A stretch of DNA of 64,000 bases from NCBI GenBank assembly GCA_963758365.1, contig CAVWVB010000001.1, positions 3,162,001 to 3,226,000 of the forward strand, written 5' to 3'. The translations under genes were made by a program, and so were the position numbers. The stretch is from Dokdonella_A sp963758365. Its GTDB lineage: Bacteria > Pseudomonadota > Gammaproteobacteria > Xanthomonadales > Rhodanobacteraceae. Numbering within the stretch: position 1 is the first letter of the stretch; every line of letters starts with the position of its first letter. The notes beneath the pieces were generated by a model. That model did no database searches. It saw nothing but the letters and a program-made list of their open reading frames with translations, and was not told the DNA's origin. Positions 34,767 through 42,971 of the stretch are shown piece by piece.

Positions 34767-35671
34767 CACGCGGCCTCCTGGCTGTTGCCGAGGCCCGGAA
34801 ACCCGCGCTTCTCACGCTGCGCGAAGTACGCCTCTGCCACGCCGCGCGACAACGCACGCACGCGCAGGATGTAGCGCTGGCGTTCGGTCACGCTGATCGC
34901 GCGGCGCGCGTCGAGCAGGTTGAAGGTATGGCTGGCCTTCATCACCTGCTCGTAGGCTGGCAGCGGCAGGCCGGCCTCGACGAGGGCCTTCGCCTCGGCT
35001 TCGCAGACATCGAACCATGCGAACAGCTTGGCCACGTTCGCGCATTCGAAGTTGTAGGTACTCTGCTCGACCTCGTTCTGGTGGAACACGTCGCCGTATG
35101 TCACCGGTCCGTGCGGCGCGTGCGTCCAGACCAGATCGAACACGCTGTCGACGTTCTGCAGGTACATCGCGAGACGTTCGAGGCCGTAGGTGATCTCGCC
35201 GGTGACCGGCCGGCACTCGAGGCCGCCGGCCTGCTGGAAATAGGTGAACTGGGTGATCTCCATGCCGTTCAGCCAGACCTCCCAGCCGAGGCCCCAGGCA
35301 CCGAGCGTCGGCGACTCCCAGTTGTCCTCGACGAAACGCAGGTCATGCACGAGCGGGTCGACCCCGAGTGCCTTGAGCGAGCCGATGTAGCGGTCCTGGA
35401 AGTCGTCCGGATTCGGCTTCATCACGACCTGGTACTGGTAGTAATGCTGCAGGCGGTTCGGATTGTTGCCATAACGGCCATCCGTTGGCCGCCGCGAAGG
35501 CTGCACGTAGGCGGCGGCCCAGGGCTCGGGTCCGATCGAGCGCAGGAACGTGGCCGGATGGAACGTGCCCGCGCCAACCTCGGTGTCGAGCGGCTGGATC
35601 AGCGCGCAGCCCTGTTCGGCCCAGTAGCGGTTGAGGGTCTGGATGACGTCCTGGAAGGTCGGTCCCGGCAT
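34766..35671 (-). CDS. glyQ: Glycyl-tRNA synthetase alpha subunit
   Basis: 301 aa. Class II synthetase catalytic subunit: TFQDVIQTLNRYWAEQGC, QPLDTEVGAGTFHPATFLR, RRPTDGRYGNNPNRLQHYYQ, WEVWLNGMEITQFTYFQQ, and LERLAMYLQ (motif 3 region). ATG at 35669-35671. Overlaps glyS by one base. It is divergent from the gspE-like gene with a 73-bp gap that must hold both promoters. Confidence 0.97.
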   Translation of the reverse strand: MPGPTFQDVIQTLNRYWAEQGCALIQPLDTEVGAGTFHPATFLRSIGPEPWAAAYVQPSRRPTDGRYGNNPNRLQHYYQYQVVMKPNPDDFQDRYIGSLKALGVDPLVHDLRFVEDNWESPTLGAWGLGWEVWLNGMEITQFTYFQQAGGLECRPVTGEITYGLERLAMYLQNVDSVFDLVWTHAPHGPVTYGDVFHQNEVEQSTYNFECANVAKLFAWFDVCEAEAKALVEAGLPLPAYEQVMKASHTFNLLDARRAISVTERQRYILRVRALSRGVAEAYFAQREKRGFPGLGNSQEAA

Positions 35672-35744
35672 GTGCCTGGCTCACAAAGTGGCGTGCGAAA
35701 AGCGCGCTAGTATAGCGGTCGATGTCCCACGCGGATTTCCCGGC

Positions 35745-37568
35745 ATGGCCAGTGTGACCAAGCTTCCGGCAGGCACGAAGCGCGCTGCGACGCCCGCGCT
35801 CGGCATGCACACGCGTCTCGACCTCGATGAAACGCTCGCCGCGCTGATCGGCGACGGCGTGATAAGCGAAGCCGACGCCAAGCGCGTGCGCGCGGACGTG
35901 CGTACCACGCGCGGACGCACCGAACTGCATCCGCTGGTGCTGGTGGCTAACCTGAAGCTCGCCGACGGCCGCCATCCGGAAAAGCCGCTCAGCCTCGAAG
36001 TGCTGGTCCAGTGGCTCGCCGAACGGGCCGGTCTGCCCTACCTCAAGATCGATCCAATGAAGATCGACGTCGCGGCGGTGACCCAGGTCATCAGTCATGC
36101 CTACGCGCAGCGCTATCGAATCCTGCCGGTCGCGGTCACCGAGATGCACGTCGTATTGGCGACGCCGGAACCGTTCGACACGCGCTGGGTCGCCGACCTC
36201 GGTCACATCCTGCGCCGCGACATCCAGCGTGTCGTCGCCAGTCCGCTGGACGTGGGCCGCTACCTGGCCGAATGGTGGAGCGTGCAGCGTTCGATCCAGC
36301 GCGCCCAGGATGCCAAGAACGACATCCATGACGGCCGCGCGATCCTCAACTTCGAGCAGCTCGTGGAACTCGGCAAGACCGGCGACGTCGGCGTCGACGA
36401 TCGTCATGTCGTGCACATCGTCGACTGGCTGCTGCAGTATGCGTTCGAGCAGCGCGCATCGGACATCCATCTCGAGCCACGCCGCGACACCAGCAACATT
36501 CGCTTCCGCATCGATGGCGTCATGCACAAGGTGTTCGAGCTGCCGACACCGGTGATGACCGCAGTCACTTCGCGGATCAAGATCCTCGGCCGCATGGACG
36601 TGGCCGAAAAGCGCCGCCCGCAGGACGGTCGCATCAAGACCCGCTCGGTCGGCGGGCGCGAAGTCGAACTGCGCCTGTCGAGCATGCCGACCGCGTTCGG
36701 CGAGAAGATGGTGATGCGCATCTTCGATCCCGACATCGTCGTTCGCGAGTTTCGCCAGCTTGGCTTCTCGAAGGACGAGGAGACGACCTGGCGCGGATTC
36801 GTCAACCGCCCGCATGGCATCGTGCTCGTCACCGGTCCGACCGGGTCGGGCAAGACGACGACGCTGTACTCGACGCTCAAGGTGCTGGCGACCTCGGACA
36901 TCAATGTCTGCACGGTCGAAGACCCGATCGAGATGGTGTCCCCGGAATTCAATCAGATGCAGGTGCATCAGGCGATCGACCTCGACTTCGCCGCCGGCGT
37001 GCGCACACTGCTGCGCCAGGATCCGGACATCATCATGGTCGGCGAGATTCGCGATCTGGAAACCGCGCAAATGGCGGTACAGGCGTCGCTGACGGGCCAT
37101 CTCGTGCTTTCGACCCTGCATACCAACGATGCGCCGAGCGCATTGACGCGCCTGCTCGACATCGGCGTGCCGAACTACCTGATCCAGTCGACGCTGACCG
37201 GCATCGTCGCGCAGCGTCTGGTGCGCACGCTGTGTCCACACTGCAAGATCGAAGCGCCGCTCGACGTGCAGGCGTGGGCCGCGCTGACTCACCATCGGCC
37301 GACCGCGCCACCCGCAACCAGCTATGCGCCGAAAGGATGCCTCGAATGCCGCAAGACCGGATTCCTGGGCCGCACCGGCATCTACGAGATGCTGCGCGTG
37401 ACGCCGGCGATTCGCGCGTTGATCCAGCCCGCGATGGATCTGGCCAAGCTTACCGACACCGCCTACTCCGAAGGCATGCAGCCGCTGCGCGCATCGGCCG
37501 CCGCGCAGGTCGCACGCGGCGTGACCACGATCGCCGAAGTCATGAAGGTTCTGCCCCCCGTGGACTAA
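35745..37568 (+). CDS. GspE/PilB-family secretion or pilus ATPase
   Basis: 607 aa from the ATG at 35745. An N-terminal GspE-N-type domain (about 60-190) precedes the core ATPase. Walker A GPTGSGKTTT (about 363-372), Asp box EDPIEM, Walker B LLRQDPDIIMVGEIRD, His box LVLSTLHTNDAPSALTRL, and the tetracysteine Zn motif CPHC (about 496) ... CLEC (about 533), followed by GRTGIYEML. It drives assembly of a type II secretion pseudopilus or type IV pilus. No other gsp or pil gene is in the window. Its stop TAA (37566-37568) lies in the CTAA flank of the adjoining miniature element. Confidence 0.9.
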   Translation: MASVTKLPAGTKRAATPALGMHTRLDLDETLAALIGDGVISEADAKRVRADVRTTRGRTELHPLVLVANLKLADGRHPEKPLSLEVLVQWLAERAGLPYLKIDPMKIDVAAVTQVISHAYAQRYRILPVAVTEMHVVLATPEPFDTRWVADLGHILRRDIQRVVASPLDVGRYLAEWWSVQRSIQRAQDAKNDIHDGRAILNFEQLVELGKTGDVGVDDRHVVHIVDWLLQYAFEQRASDIHLEPRRDTSNIRFRIDGVMHKVFELPTPVMTAVTSRIKILGRMDVAEKRRPQDGRIKTRSVGGREVELRLSSMPTAFGEKMVMRIFDPDIVVREFRQLGFSKDEETTWRGFVNRPHGIVLVTGPTGSGKTTTLYSTLKVLATSDINVCTVEDPIEMVSPEFNQMQVHQAIDLDFAAGVRTLLRQDPDIIMVGEIRDLETAQMAVQASLTGHLVLSTLHTNDAPSALTRLLDIGVPNYLIQSTLTGIVAQRLVRTLCPHCKIEAPLDVQAWAALTHHRPTAPPATSYAPKGCLECRKTGFLGRTGIYEMLRVTPAIRALIQPAMDLAKLTDTAYSEGMQPLRASAAAQVARGVTTIAEVMKVLPPVD

Positions 37569-37738
37569 TGGCCGGTAACAGAGGAAGTGGAAGAGGAATC
37601 GCGCCGGGATCGTGGCGCCGGGCGCCGGGCCGGAGCGAGGCTCATAGCGGTAGCTATGGGTCGAGCGAGGGCCAAACACGGCGCCGCGAGACCAAAACCA
37701 AGCGAGTTGCTTTCAATTCCTCTGTTACAGGTCACTAG
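37565..37738 (+). mobile_element. Miniature inverted-repeat element, copy 1 (full length)
   Basis: Core 37569-37734 (166 bp) flanked by CTAA (37565-37568) and CTAG (37735-37738), a likely 4-bp target duplication with one change. Terminal inverted repeats: TGGCCGGTAACAGAGGAA at the left; the right end reads, in reverse complement, TGACCTGTAACAGAGGAA. The interior has a hairpin CATAGC-GGTA-GCTATG. No coding frame. The left flank forms the TAA stop of the gspE-like gene. Size and ends fit a non-autonomous element mobilised in trans by a transposase with YTAR/CTAG target preference (IS5-like). Confidence 0.85.
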
Positions 37739-37816
37739 TGCGCAGTCGCGGTGCGCGGATCGGATGCGCGCAGTTGCTGGCTGATGCGCCGGTGCGGATG
37801 CGGTGAGATCGAACGC

Positions 37817-38032
37817 TCAGCCGCCGCGGCGCGCGCGGCTTGCGCGACGGATCGCGGTGAGCGGGTCGCCGAGCTTCAGGCGACCCAGGTACTGATCGAT
37901 CGCCTCGTTCGTGACTTCGTAGAGCGGTCGCCCCATGACCGCCGCCGCCGCCTTGAGGCTGTCGCGCACGCGTCTGGATACGCGCAAGCTGGCATCCCTC
38001 GGATCTTCGTCCTCCATCGTGCTGCTCTTCAT
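37817..38032 (-). CDS. Small ribbon-helix-helix-like protein between two miniature elements
   Basis: 71 aa, ATG at 38030-38032, weak upstream GGGGCGAAA. The pattern DASLRVSRRVRDSLKAAAAV followed by GRPLYEVTNEAIDQYLGRL fits a ribbon-helix-helix fold: a short strand with alternating residues, then two helices. Such proteins are DNA-binding, often antitoxin or plasmid-type regulators. No toxin partner is adjacent. Basic C-terminus (RRASRARRGG). The gene is bracketed by direct copies of the miniature element (37565-37738 and 38172-38338). Confidence 0.6.
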   Translation of the reverse strand: MKSSTMEDEDPRDASLRVSRRVRDSLKAAAAVMGRPLYEVTNEAIDQYLGRLKLGDPLTAIRRASRARRGG

Positions 38033-38171
38033 TTTCGCCCCTGTACCCCGATTTCGGATCCGGTCCTTTCCGCGTCGCTCGGAAGTGTAGCGAGATCGAA
38101 GCGCGGCCACGGCGGCGACGACGCCTCCTGCGTGTGACGTTTTGTGAACGACCGTGGAAGACCGCGGGCTT

Positions 38172-38338
38172 CCAGTGGCCTGCAACAGAGGAAGTGGAAG
38201 AGGAATCGCGCCGGGATCGGGGTACCGGGCGCCGGCCCGCAGCGGGCCCATGGCGGTGCCCATGGGTCGAGCGAAGGCCAGGCATGGCACCGCGAGACCA
38301 AGCGAGTTGCCTTCGATTCCTCTGCTACAGGTCACTAG
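38172..38338 (+). mobile_element. Miniature inverted-repeat element, copy 2 (full length)
   Basis: Core 38176-38334 (159 bp), flanks CCAG (38172-38175) and CTAG (38335-38338). Same orientation as copy 1 and about 75-80% similar by eye. The ends are TGGCCTGCAACAGAGGAA and, reversed, TGACCTGTAGCAGAGGAA. The central hairpin is CCCATGG/CCATGGG. The right CTAG supplies the TAG stop of tatC, which reads in from the right. Confidence 0.85.
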
Positions 38339-39099
38339 TGCTCGGCGGAACGCGAATCGGCTTCGGGCGACGCACGCGTCAACGACCGCGCGCCGAAGAT
38401 CCCGAGTTCGTAGAGCAGGCACATCGGCACCGCGAGCATGGTCTGCGAAAGGATGTCGGGCGGAGTCAGCACGGCTGCGATCACGAACGAGCCGACGATC
38501 GCATAGCGACGGCTGCCCGCGAGTTGCGTCGGCGTGACTACGCCGAGCGCAACCAGGATGACCAGCACGACCGGCACTTCGAAGCAGAGTCCGAAGGCGA
38601 GGAACAACATCAGCACGAAATCGAGATAGCGGCCGATGTCCGGCATCACCGCGACCCCGGCCGGCGCAACCGCGGTCATGAACGTGAACACTGCGGGCAG
38701 GACCAGGAAATAGGCGAACGCGCAGCCGACGTAGAACAACGCCACCGACGACACGAGGATCGGCACCGCGAGGCGCTGCTCGTTGCGATACAGCCCCGGC
38801 GCGACGAACGCCCACAACTGGTACAGAACGAACGGGATCGCGATGAACAGCGCGACGAAGAAAGCCAGCTTGAGCGGAGTCAGGAACGGCGATGCGACTT
38901 CGGTCGCGATCATCGTGCCGCCTTGCGGCAGATGGTGGATCAAGGGCAGTGCGAGCCAGCTGTAGAGCTTGTTCGCGACCGGCAGCAGCGCGACGAGCAC
39001 GAGCAGCACCGCCGCAACCGATTTGAGCAGCCGCGCGCGCAACTCGATCAGATGCGAAATCAGGGATTGCTCGGCGGCAGGCGAATCAGGTTCGCTCAT
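38335..39099 (-). CDS. tatC: Sec-independent protein translocase subunit TatC
   Basis: 254 aa from the ATG at 39097-39099 (MSEPDSPAAEQ); a longer start at 39150 would overlap tatB by 65 bp. Six membrane segments. TatC landmarks: LISHLIELRARLLKS at the cytosolic N-terminus, EVASPFLTPLKLAFFVAL, and the conserved Glu in FGLCFEVPVVLVIL, and RRYAIVGSFVIAAVLTPPD. Receives twin-arginine signal peptides with TatB. It overlaps tatB by 14 bp. Its TAG stop lies in the CTAG flank of miniature element copy 2, so the extreme C-terminus (SAEH) may be altered relative to relatives. Confidence 0.95.
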   Translation of the reverse strand: MSEPDSPAAEQSLISHLIELRARLLKSVAAVLLVLVALLPVANKLYSWLALPLIHHLPQGGTMIATEVASPFLTPLKLAFFVALFIAIPFVLYQLWAFVAPGLYRNEQRLAVPILVSSVALFYVGCAFAYFLVLPAVFTFMTAVAPAGVAVMPDIGRYLDFVLMLFLAFGLCFEVPVVLVILVALGVVTPTQLAGSRRYAIVGSFVIAAVLTPPDILSQTMLAVPMCLLYELGIFGARSLTRASPEADSRSAEH

Positions 39100-39409
39100 C
39101 GTTGCGGGCGCTGCTTGCGGCGGGACCTGTTGTTGCGGCGCTTTCGACATCGGCCGCAGCCGCGGCCACGTCGGAGCGAATGTCCGAGACGTGCGTTTCG
39201 GCGCTGCGCCGCGTTTCGTGGATGGTCTTCCTGAGGTCTTCGGCCGCGAGTTCGCGCTCGATCTCGCTGCGCACGTCCTGCCAGCTCGACCGCGCGCGCC
39301 GCACCAGCGCGCCGACCGTTCGCGCGACCTTCGGCAGGCGTTCGGGGCCGAGCACGAGCAGGGCTACGACCGCGACCAGGGCGAGTTCGCTGAAACCGAT
39401 ATCGAACAT
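39086..39409 (-). CDS. tatB: Sec-independent protein translocase subunit TatB
   Basis: 107 aa. N-terminal membrane helix MFDIGFSELALVAVVALLVLG followed by the GPERLP hinge and an amphipathic helix (KVARTVGALVRRARSSW), then a long polar helical tail. The Glu in the first helix and GPERLP are diagnostic of TatB. Forms the substrate-binding complex with TatC. 54 bp after tatA. Confidence 0.95.
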   Translation of the reverse strand: MFDIGFSELALVAVVALLVLGPERLPKVARTVGALVRRARSSWQDVRSEIERELAAEDLRKTIHETRRSAETHVSDIRSDVAAAAADVESAATTGPAASSARNDERT

Positions 39410-39463
39410 GCGCGCTTCCGGAGAAAACTCCTGCGGCGACCAACCCGCGGCCGCAACGTCGCG

Positions 39464-39691
39464 TTACGGGTCGACGCGCTCGGACTGCTTTTCGCTGCCG
39501 GATGCCGCGCTTGCGGGCGGATCGGCTTTCAGCTTGGCCTGATCGGCGGCGTCCCCGTCCTGCATCCCCTTGCGGAAGCTCTTGATCGCGGCGCCGACGT
39601 CCTCGCCGATATTGCGCAGGCGCTTGGTGCCGAACACGAGCGCGACGATTGCCAGCACGATCAGCCAATGCCAGATGCTGAAACTACCCAT
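39464..39691 (-). CDS. tatA: Sec-independent protein translocase subunit TatA
   Basis: 75 aa. Starts MGSFSIWHWLIVLAIVALVFG with the FGTKRLRNIG hinge and the amphipathic helix GAAIKSFRKGM, then a polar tail. The ATG at 39689-39691 is preceded by GAGGATCGAG. First gene of tatABC; it oligomerises to form the transport path for folded proteins. Confidence 0.96.
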   Translation of the reverse strand: MGSFSIWHWLIVLAIVALVFGTKRLRNIGEDVGAAIKSFRKGMQDGDAADQAKLKADPPASAASGSEKQSERVDP

Positions 39692-39809
39692 GACTCGATC
39701 CTCTGAACGGCGCGGTTGTCGATACGACTACCGCTCGATTGGCGCCGCCGGCGCAGCGATGCGGCCGGCGTCCGAAACGTCCAGAAGCCACGCTCCAGAC
39801 CTTTCCTGC

Positions 39810-40490
39810 TCAGCGCGTAGTGTACTCCTCCAGCCGGTCGCGAAAATCGACGACCGCGTTCGGCACGTTGCTCACCCCGCCATCGAAGATGCGTCGTGCG
39901 GTCACTCCTTCGCCGTAGACGGACTGGTTCGCGTCGTTGTCGATCTTCAATGCGGTGCCGTCGAGCGCGGCGCCCGCGAACAGGCCGCGCGAGCGCGAGT
40001 ACGAGTAGATTTCAGCCTTGAGCTGGGCATCGGTCGCTGCCTGTGCGGAACGTCCGACCGGACCCGCAGCAGCAGAAGCGTCGGCACCGAGCGTGAACTT
40101 GCCGTGCACGATCGAGTCGACGCCGCGCTGGGTGCGGAACACGAGAATCACGTCGGTCGACGACACGCCGGCCTGGAAGCCGAGGCTGCCACCGGTCAGG
40201 CTGACAAAACTCGGGTTCGACCACACACCATCGCGTGTCTTGACCGCTATCAACCCCTCGCCATGGCGGCCACCGACGACAAGACCGGCCTTGATCACGT
40301 CGGGAATCACCGCGATCGCATGCGCGTTGCGCAACAGGTCCTTGGGAATCGCGCGATCGGGAGCCTGCATGACTTCGTTGAGCACGCGCACCGCGTTGGC
40401 GGCGCGTTGTTGTTCCTCCTCGCCCGCTTGCGCGGTCAGTGCGGATGAGAAGAGCAGGACAGCAAGGAACAGGGTTGCGGCGCGGCGCAT
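39810..40490 (-). CDS. Secreted SYLF (YSC84) domain protein
   Basis: 226 aa. Signal peptide about residues 1-22 (LFLAVLLFSSALTAQA). The rest is one SYLF domain: AIPKDLLRNAHAIAVIPDVIKAGLVVGGRHGEG is split here by 20-residue limits, with VWSNPSFVSLTGGSLGFQAG and TDVILVFRT typical of the family. Bacterial SYLF proteins are periplasmic and bind lipids. ATG at 40488-40490 with GGAGACACC upstream. A 9-bp hairpin lies 33 bp upstream. Confidence 0.85.
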   Translation of the reverse strand: MRRAATLFLAVLLFSSALTAQAGEEEQQRAANAVRVLNEVMQAPDRAIPKDLLRNAHAIAVIPDVIKAGLVVGGRHGEGLIAVKTRDGVWSNPSFVSLTGGSLGFQAGVSSTDVILVFRTQRGVDSIVHGKFTLGADASAAAGPVGRSAQAATDAQLKAEIYSYSRSRGLFAGAALDGTALKIDNDANQSVYGEGVTARRIFDGGVSNVPNAVVDFRDRLEEYTTR

Positions 40491-40522
40491 CGGTGTCTCC
40501 GGACAGTGGATCGGCGACTGCT

Positions 40523-40544
40523 GCCGATCACGAGGGTGATCGGC
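40523..40544. promoter_or_regulatory. Perfect hairpin upstream of the SYLF gene
   Basis: 9-bp inverted repeat GCCGATCAC-GAGG-GTGATCGGC, 33 bp before the SYLF start and about 95 bp past the end of the next gene upstream. There is no T-run; candidate operator or leader hairpin. Confidence 0.4.
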
Positions 40545-40639
40545 GAACGGACTGGATCGCGCTGCCGCGGGGCCGCGGCTCAAGACGCATCCAGTTCTCT
40601 TACGCTACCAGCCACACCTGAGTCCGCGATGAAGCGAGC

Positions 40640-41569
40640 CTATCGGTGACGCGCGCGACGCACCTGCCAGGTCGCCGCCGCCGCGAGCAGGAGGCCGAGC
40701 AGCGCAAGCATCCACGGCGAGCGCACCGGTGCGGCATGCGGCGCACCTGCGCCAAGGCACTGGGCGGGACCGATCGTGAAACCCTTCATGCCGATCTGGC
40801 GCAGGGACTCGGGACCGGTGATCGGCCCGAGCACGGTGAGGCGGCCGGTGGCGGGATCGATCGTGGCCAGATCGCTCCAGTCGGCCGGCGTTTCATTGTC
40901 GTTCTGGGGCGGCACATAGTTGATCGCGGCCCAAAGCGTACCGGCCGCGTCGAAACTCATGGACACCGAATTCACCCAGCGGGTGAGCGCGGGACCGAAC
41001 TCTCCGATCGGCGTTGCGGCGCCGGTTTCGGTATCGATGCGGTAGAAACGGTTGTCGCCGCGACCGCCAGCTCCGTAGAGCTGCTCGCCGTATGCGACCA
41101 GGCCGGTGATCGTATGACCGGTGGCTCCGACCAGGGTGGCCAAACCGCTGGTCCGGTTGACGGTCCAGAGCTTGTTGGCGCTTGCCGAGACCAGCCACAA
41201 GGTATCGTCGCAGCCAGCCGCCATGTTCAGATCGAGCGAGTCGAACTGGCCCGAACCCTGGCCGGCAAGGCCGAGATCGCCGGTCACCGTCGCGGCGCCC
41301 GAAGCGGGGTCCACCTGAATCAGCAACTTGCGGCTGTCCACGACCGCAAGCAGCGCGCCATCGGGCAACGTGGTCAAACCGCTGATGCCGCCGATGATCT
41401 GGCCTGCATAGGTACCCGAGGCGCCGACACGGCTCGCCTGACGCGTATCGAGGTTGATGCGGTACAGCGTGTCGAACGCCTCTCCGTACGCGGTCAACGG
41501 CACCGCGGTCGCGGAAGAAGCGGCGACGGCAAGCATCCCCGCTGCAATGATGCAGGTCAGTGCGCGCAT
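40640..41569 (-). CDS. Secreted beta-propeller-like protein with a CTERM-type C-terminal sorting tail
   Basis: 309 aa. Signal peptide (CIIAAGMLAVAASSATA), then repeated beta units such as LYRINLDTRQASRVG, LIQVDPASGAATVTG, LWTVNRTSGLATLVG, FYRIDTETGAATPIG and LATIDPATGRLTVLG, consistent with a beta-propeller. The C-terminus is a short Pro-containing linker, a hydrophobic helix (WMLALLGLLLAAAATW) and a cluster of Arg (RRARHR), the tripartite pattern of PEP-CTERM/IPTL-CTERM signals handled by exosortases. The canonical PEP or IPTL box is only loosely matched. The protein is probably membrane- or surface-attached. Confidence 0.75.
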   Translation of the reverse strand: MRALTCIIAAGMLAVAASSATAVPLTAYGEAFDTLYRINLDTRQASRVGASGTYAGQIIGGISGLTTLPDGALLAVVDSRKLLIQVDPASGAATVTGDLGLAGQGSGQFDSLDLNMAAGCDDTLWLVSASANKLWTVNRTSGLATLVGATGHTITGLVAYGEQLYGAGGRGDNRFYRIDTETGAATPIGEFGPALTRWVNSVSMSFDAAGTLWAAINYVPPQNDNETPADWSDLATIDPATGRLTVLGPITGPESLRQIGMKGFTIGPAQCLGAGAPHAAPVRSPWMLALLGLLLAAAATWQVRRARHR

Positions 41570-41663
41570 GGCGGCATGTTATCGTTATGGTAATCGTCTG
41601 CCCCGCGGTGGTCCGCGGTGGCGGCCCGAGTCTAACAGCAGACCCAAGGCCGTCAACACTTTA

Positions 41664-41785
41664 GCGGATTCCTGAACCGGTCTCTCACGGTGCTCCCGCG
41701 CTCGCGCCCGGCCCCGCGCACGCTCCGCTCCTGGGGCCGGATACCGGGCTCCCGGGCGCCTTGTCCGGGTTGTTCAGGAATCCGC
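41664..41785. repeat. Imperfect palindromic intergenic repeat with 14-bp ends
   Basis: GCGGATTCCTGAAC (41664-41677) and its exact reverse complement GTTCAGGAATCCGC (41772-41785) enclose 94 bp of GC-rich sequence with internal palindromes (CCCGGC, CCGGGC runs). It fills the space before hemH. Overall size and layout suggest a REP/MITE-type element, distinct from the CTAG family. Only one copy is seen here. Confidence 0.6.
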
Positions 41786-41816
41786 GTCGCGGGCAGCGAG
41801 GGTCCGGCGCGCAAGC

Positions 41817-42971
41817 ATGACCGGTCGATTCCTCCACCCCGTCACGCTCCCTGCGATGCCGCGCTATCTTGGACAGTCCAACTACCAGCACGGCAGCGAA
41901 TCCGCGAGCGCCGTGCTGCTGGTCAATCTCGGCACCCCGCAGGCGCCGGACAAGCGCGCGGTACGCCGCTATCTGGCCGAATTCCTGGCCGACCCGCGCA
42001 TCGTCGAACTGCCGCGCTGGCTGTGGTGGCTGATCCTGCATGGCGTGGTCCTGCGTTTTCGACCCGCGCGCTCGGCTTCCCTCTATGCGCGAATCTGGAC
42101 CGCCGCGGGTTCGCCGCTCGCAGTCGGCACTGCCGCCCTGACCGAGAAGCTGCAGGCCGCGCTGCGTGCGCGGCGGGCCGGACCGATCCTGGTCAGCCAC
42201 GCGATGCGCTATGGCGAGCCTTCCATCGCGATACGCTTGCGCGGCCTGGCCGCGAATGGAGCGCGTCATATCCTCGTCGTTCCGCTCTTTCCCCAATATT
42301 CGGGCACGACCAGTGCCTCGGTGCTCGATGCGGTGGCCGCAGAACTCGGGCGCTGGCGCTGGATACCGGAATTGCGCTTCGTCGCCGACTATCACGCCGA
42401 GACGCGCTACATCGAAGCACTGGCCCGTAGCGTCGAGGCGCACTGGCAGCGCAACGGCCGCGCCCAGCGCCTGCTGCTTTCCTACCACGGAATTCCGCAG
42501 AAATACTTTCTCGCCGGCGATCCGTATTTCTGCCAGTGCCAGGCCACCGCGCGACTCCTGCGCGAACGTCTCGACCTGCGCGAGGATCAACTTGCGGTCA
42601 CGTTCCAGTCGCGCGTCGGCCGTACCCGCTGGTTGCAGCCGTATACCGAAGCGGTTCTGGAAAGCCTGCCCGCCGAAGGCATCCGGCACGTGCAGGTACT
42701 GTGTCCGGGTTTTGCGGTCGACTGCCTGGAAACTCTCGAGGAAATCGCGATCACCAACCATGCGCGTTTCCTGCGCGCGGGCGGCGAACGCTTCGAATAC
42801 ATTCCGGCGCTGAATGCCGATGACGATCACGTCGACGCGCTGACCGAGCTCGTGCTGCGCCATGTCCAGGGCTGGCCGGAGGCCGATCCGGACCGCGATA
42901 CGGCGCGCGCAGTGGCGCAGCGGAATGCGGCGCGCAATCGCCATGAGCGAATGCGCGATGCACGGCGCTGA
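41817..42971 (+). CDS. hemH: Ferrochelatase
   Basis: 384 aa from ATG 41817; a second ATG at 41856 (MPRYLGQ) is an equally good start. Signatures: AVLLVNLGTPQAP, AVRRYLAEFLADPRIVE, LYARIWTAAGSPL, VPLFPQYSGTT, LLSYHGIPQ (catalytic His), VTFQSRVG, and VLCPGFAVDCLETLEEI with the catalytic Glu. Inserts Fe2+ into protoporphyrin IX at the inner membrane, last step of haem synthesis. Overlaps the following hydrolase gene by 29 bp, suggesting coupling. Confidence 0.95.
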   Translation: MTGRFLHPVTLPAMPRYLGQSNYQHGSESASAVLLVNLGTPQAPDKRAVRRYLAEFLADPRIVELPRWLWWLILHGVVLRFRPARSASLYARIWTAAGSPLAVGTAALTEKLQAALRARRAGPILVSHAMRYGEPSIAIRLRGLAANGARHILVVPLFPQYSGTTSASVLDAVAAELGRWRWIPELRFVADYHAETRYIEALARSVEAHWQRNGRAQRLLLSYHGIPQKYFLAGDPYFCQCQATARLLRERLDLREDQLAVTFQSRVGRTRWLQPYTEAVLESLPAEGIRHVQVLCPGFAVDCLETLEEIAITNHARFLRAGGERFEYIPALNADDDHVDALTELVLRHVQGWPEADPDRDTARAVAQRNAARNRHERMRDARR

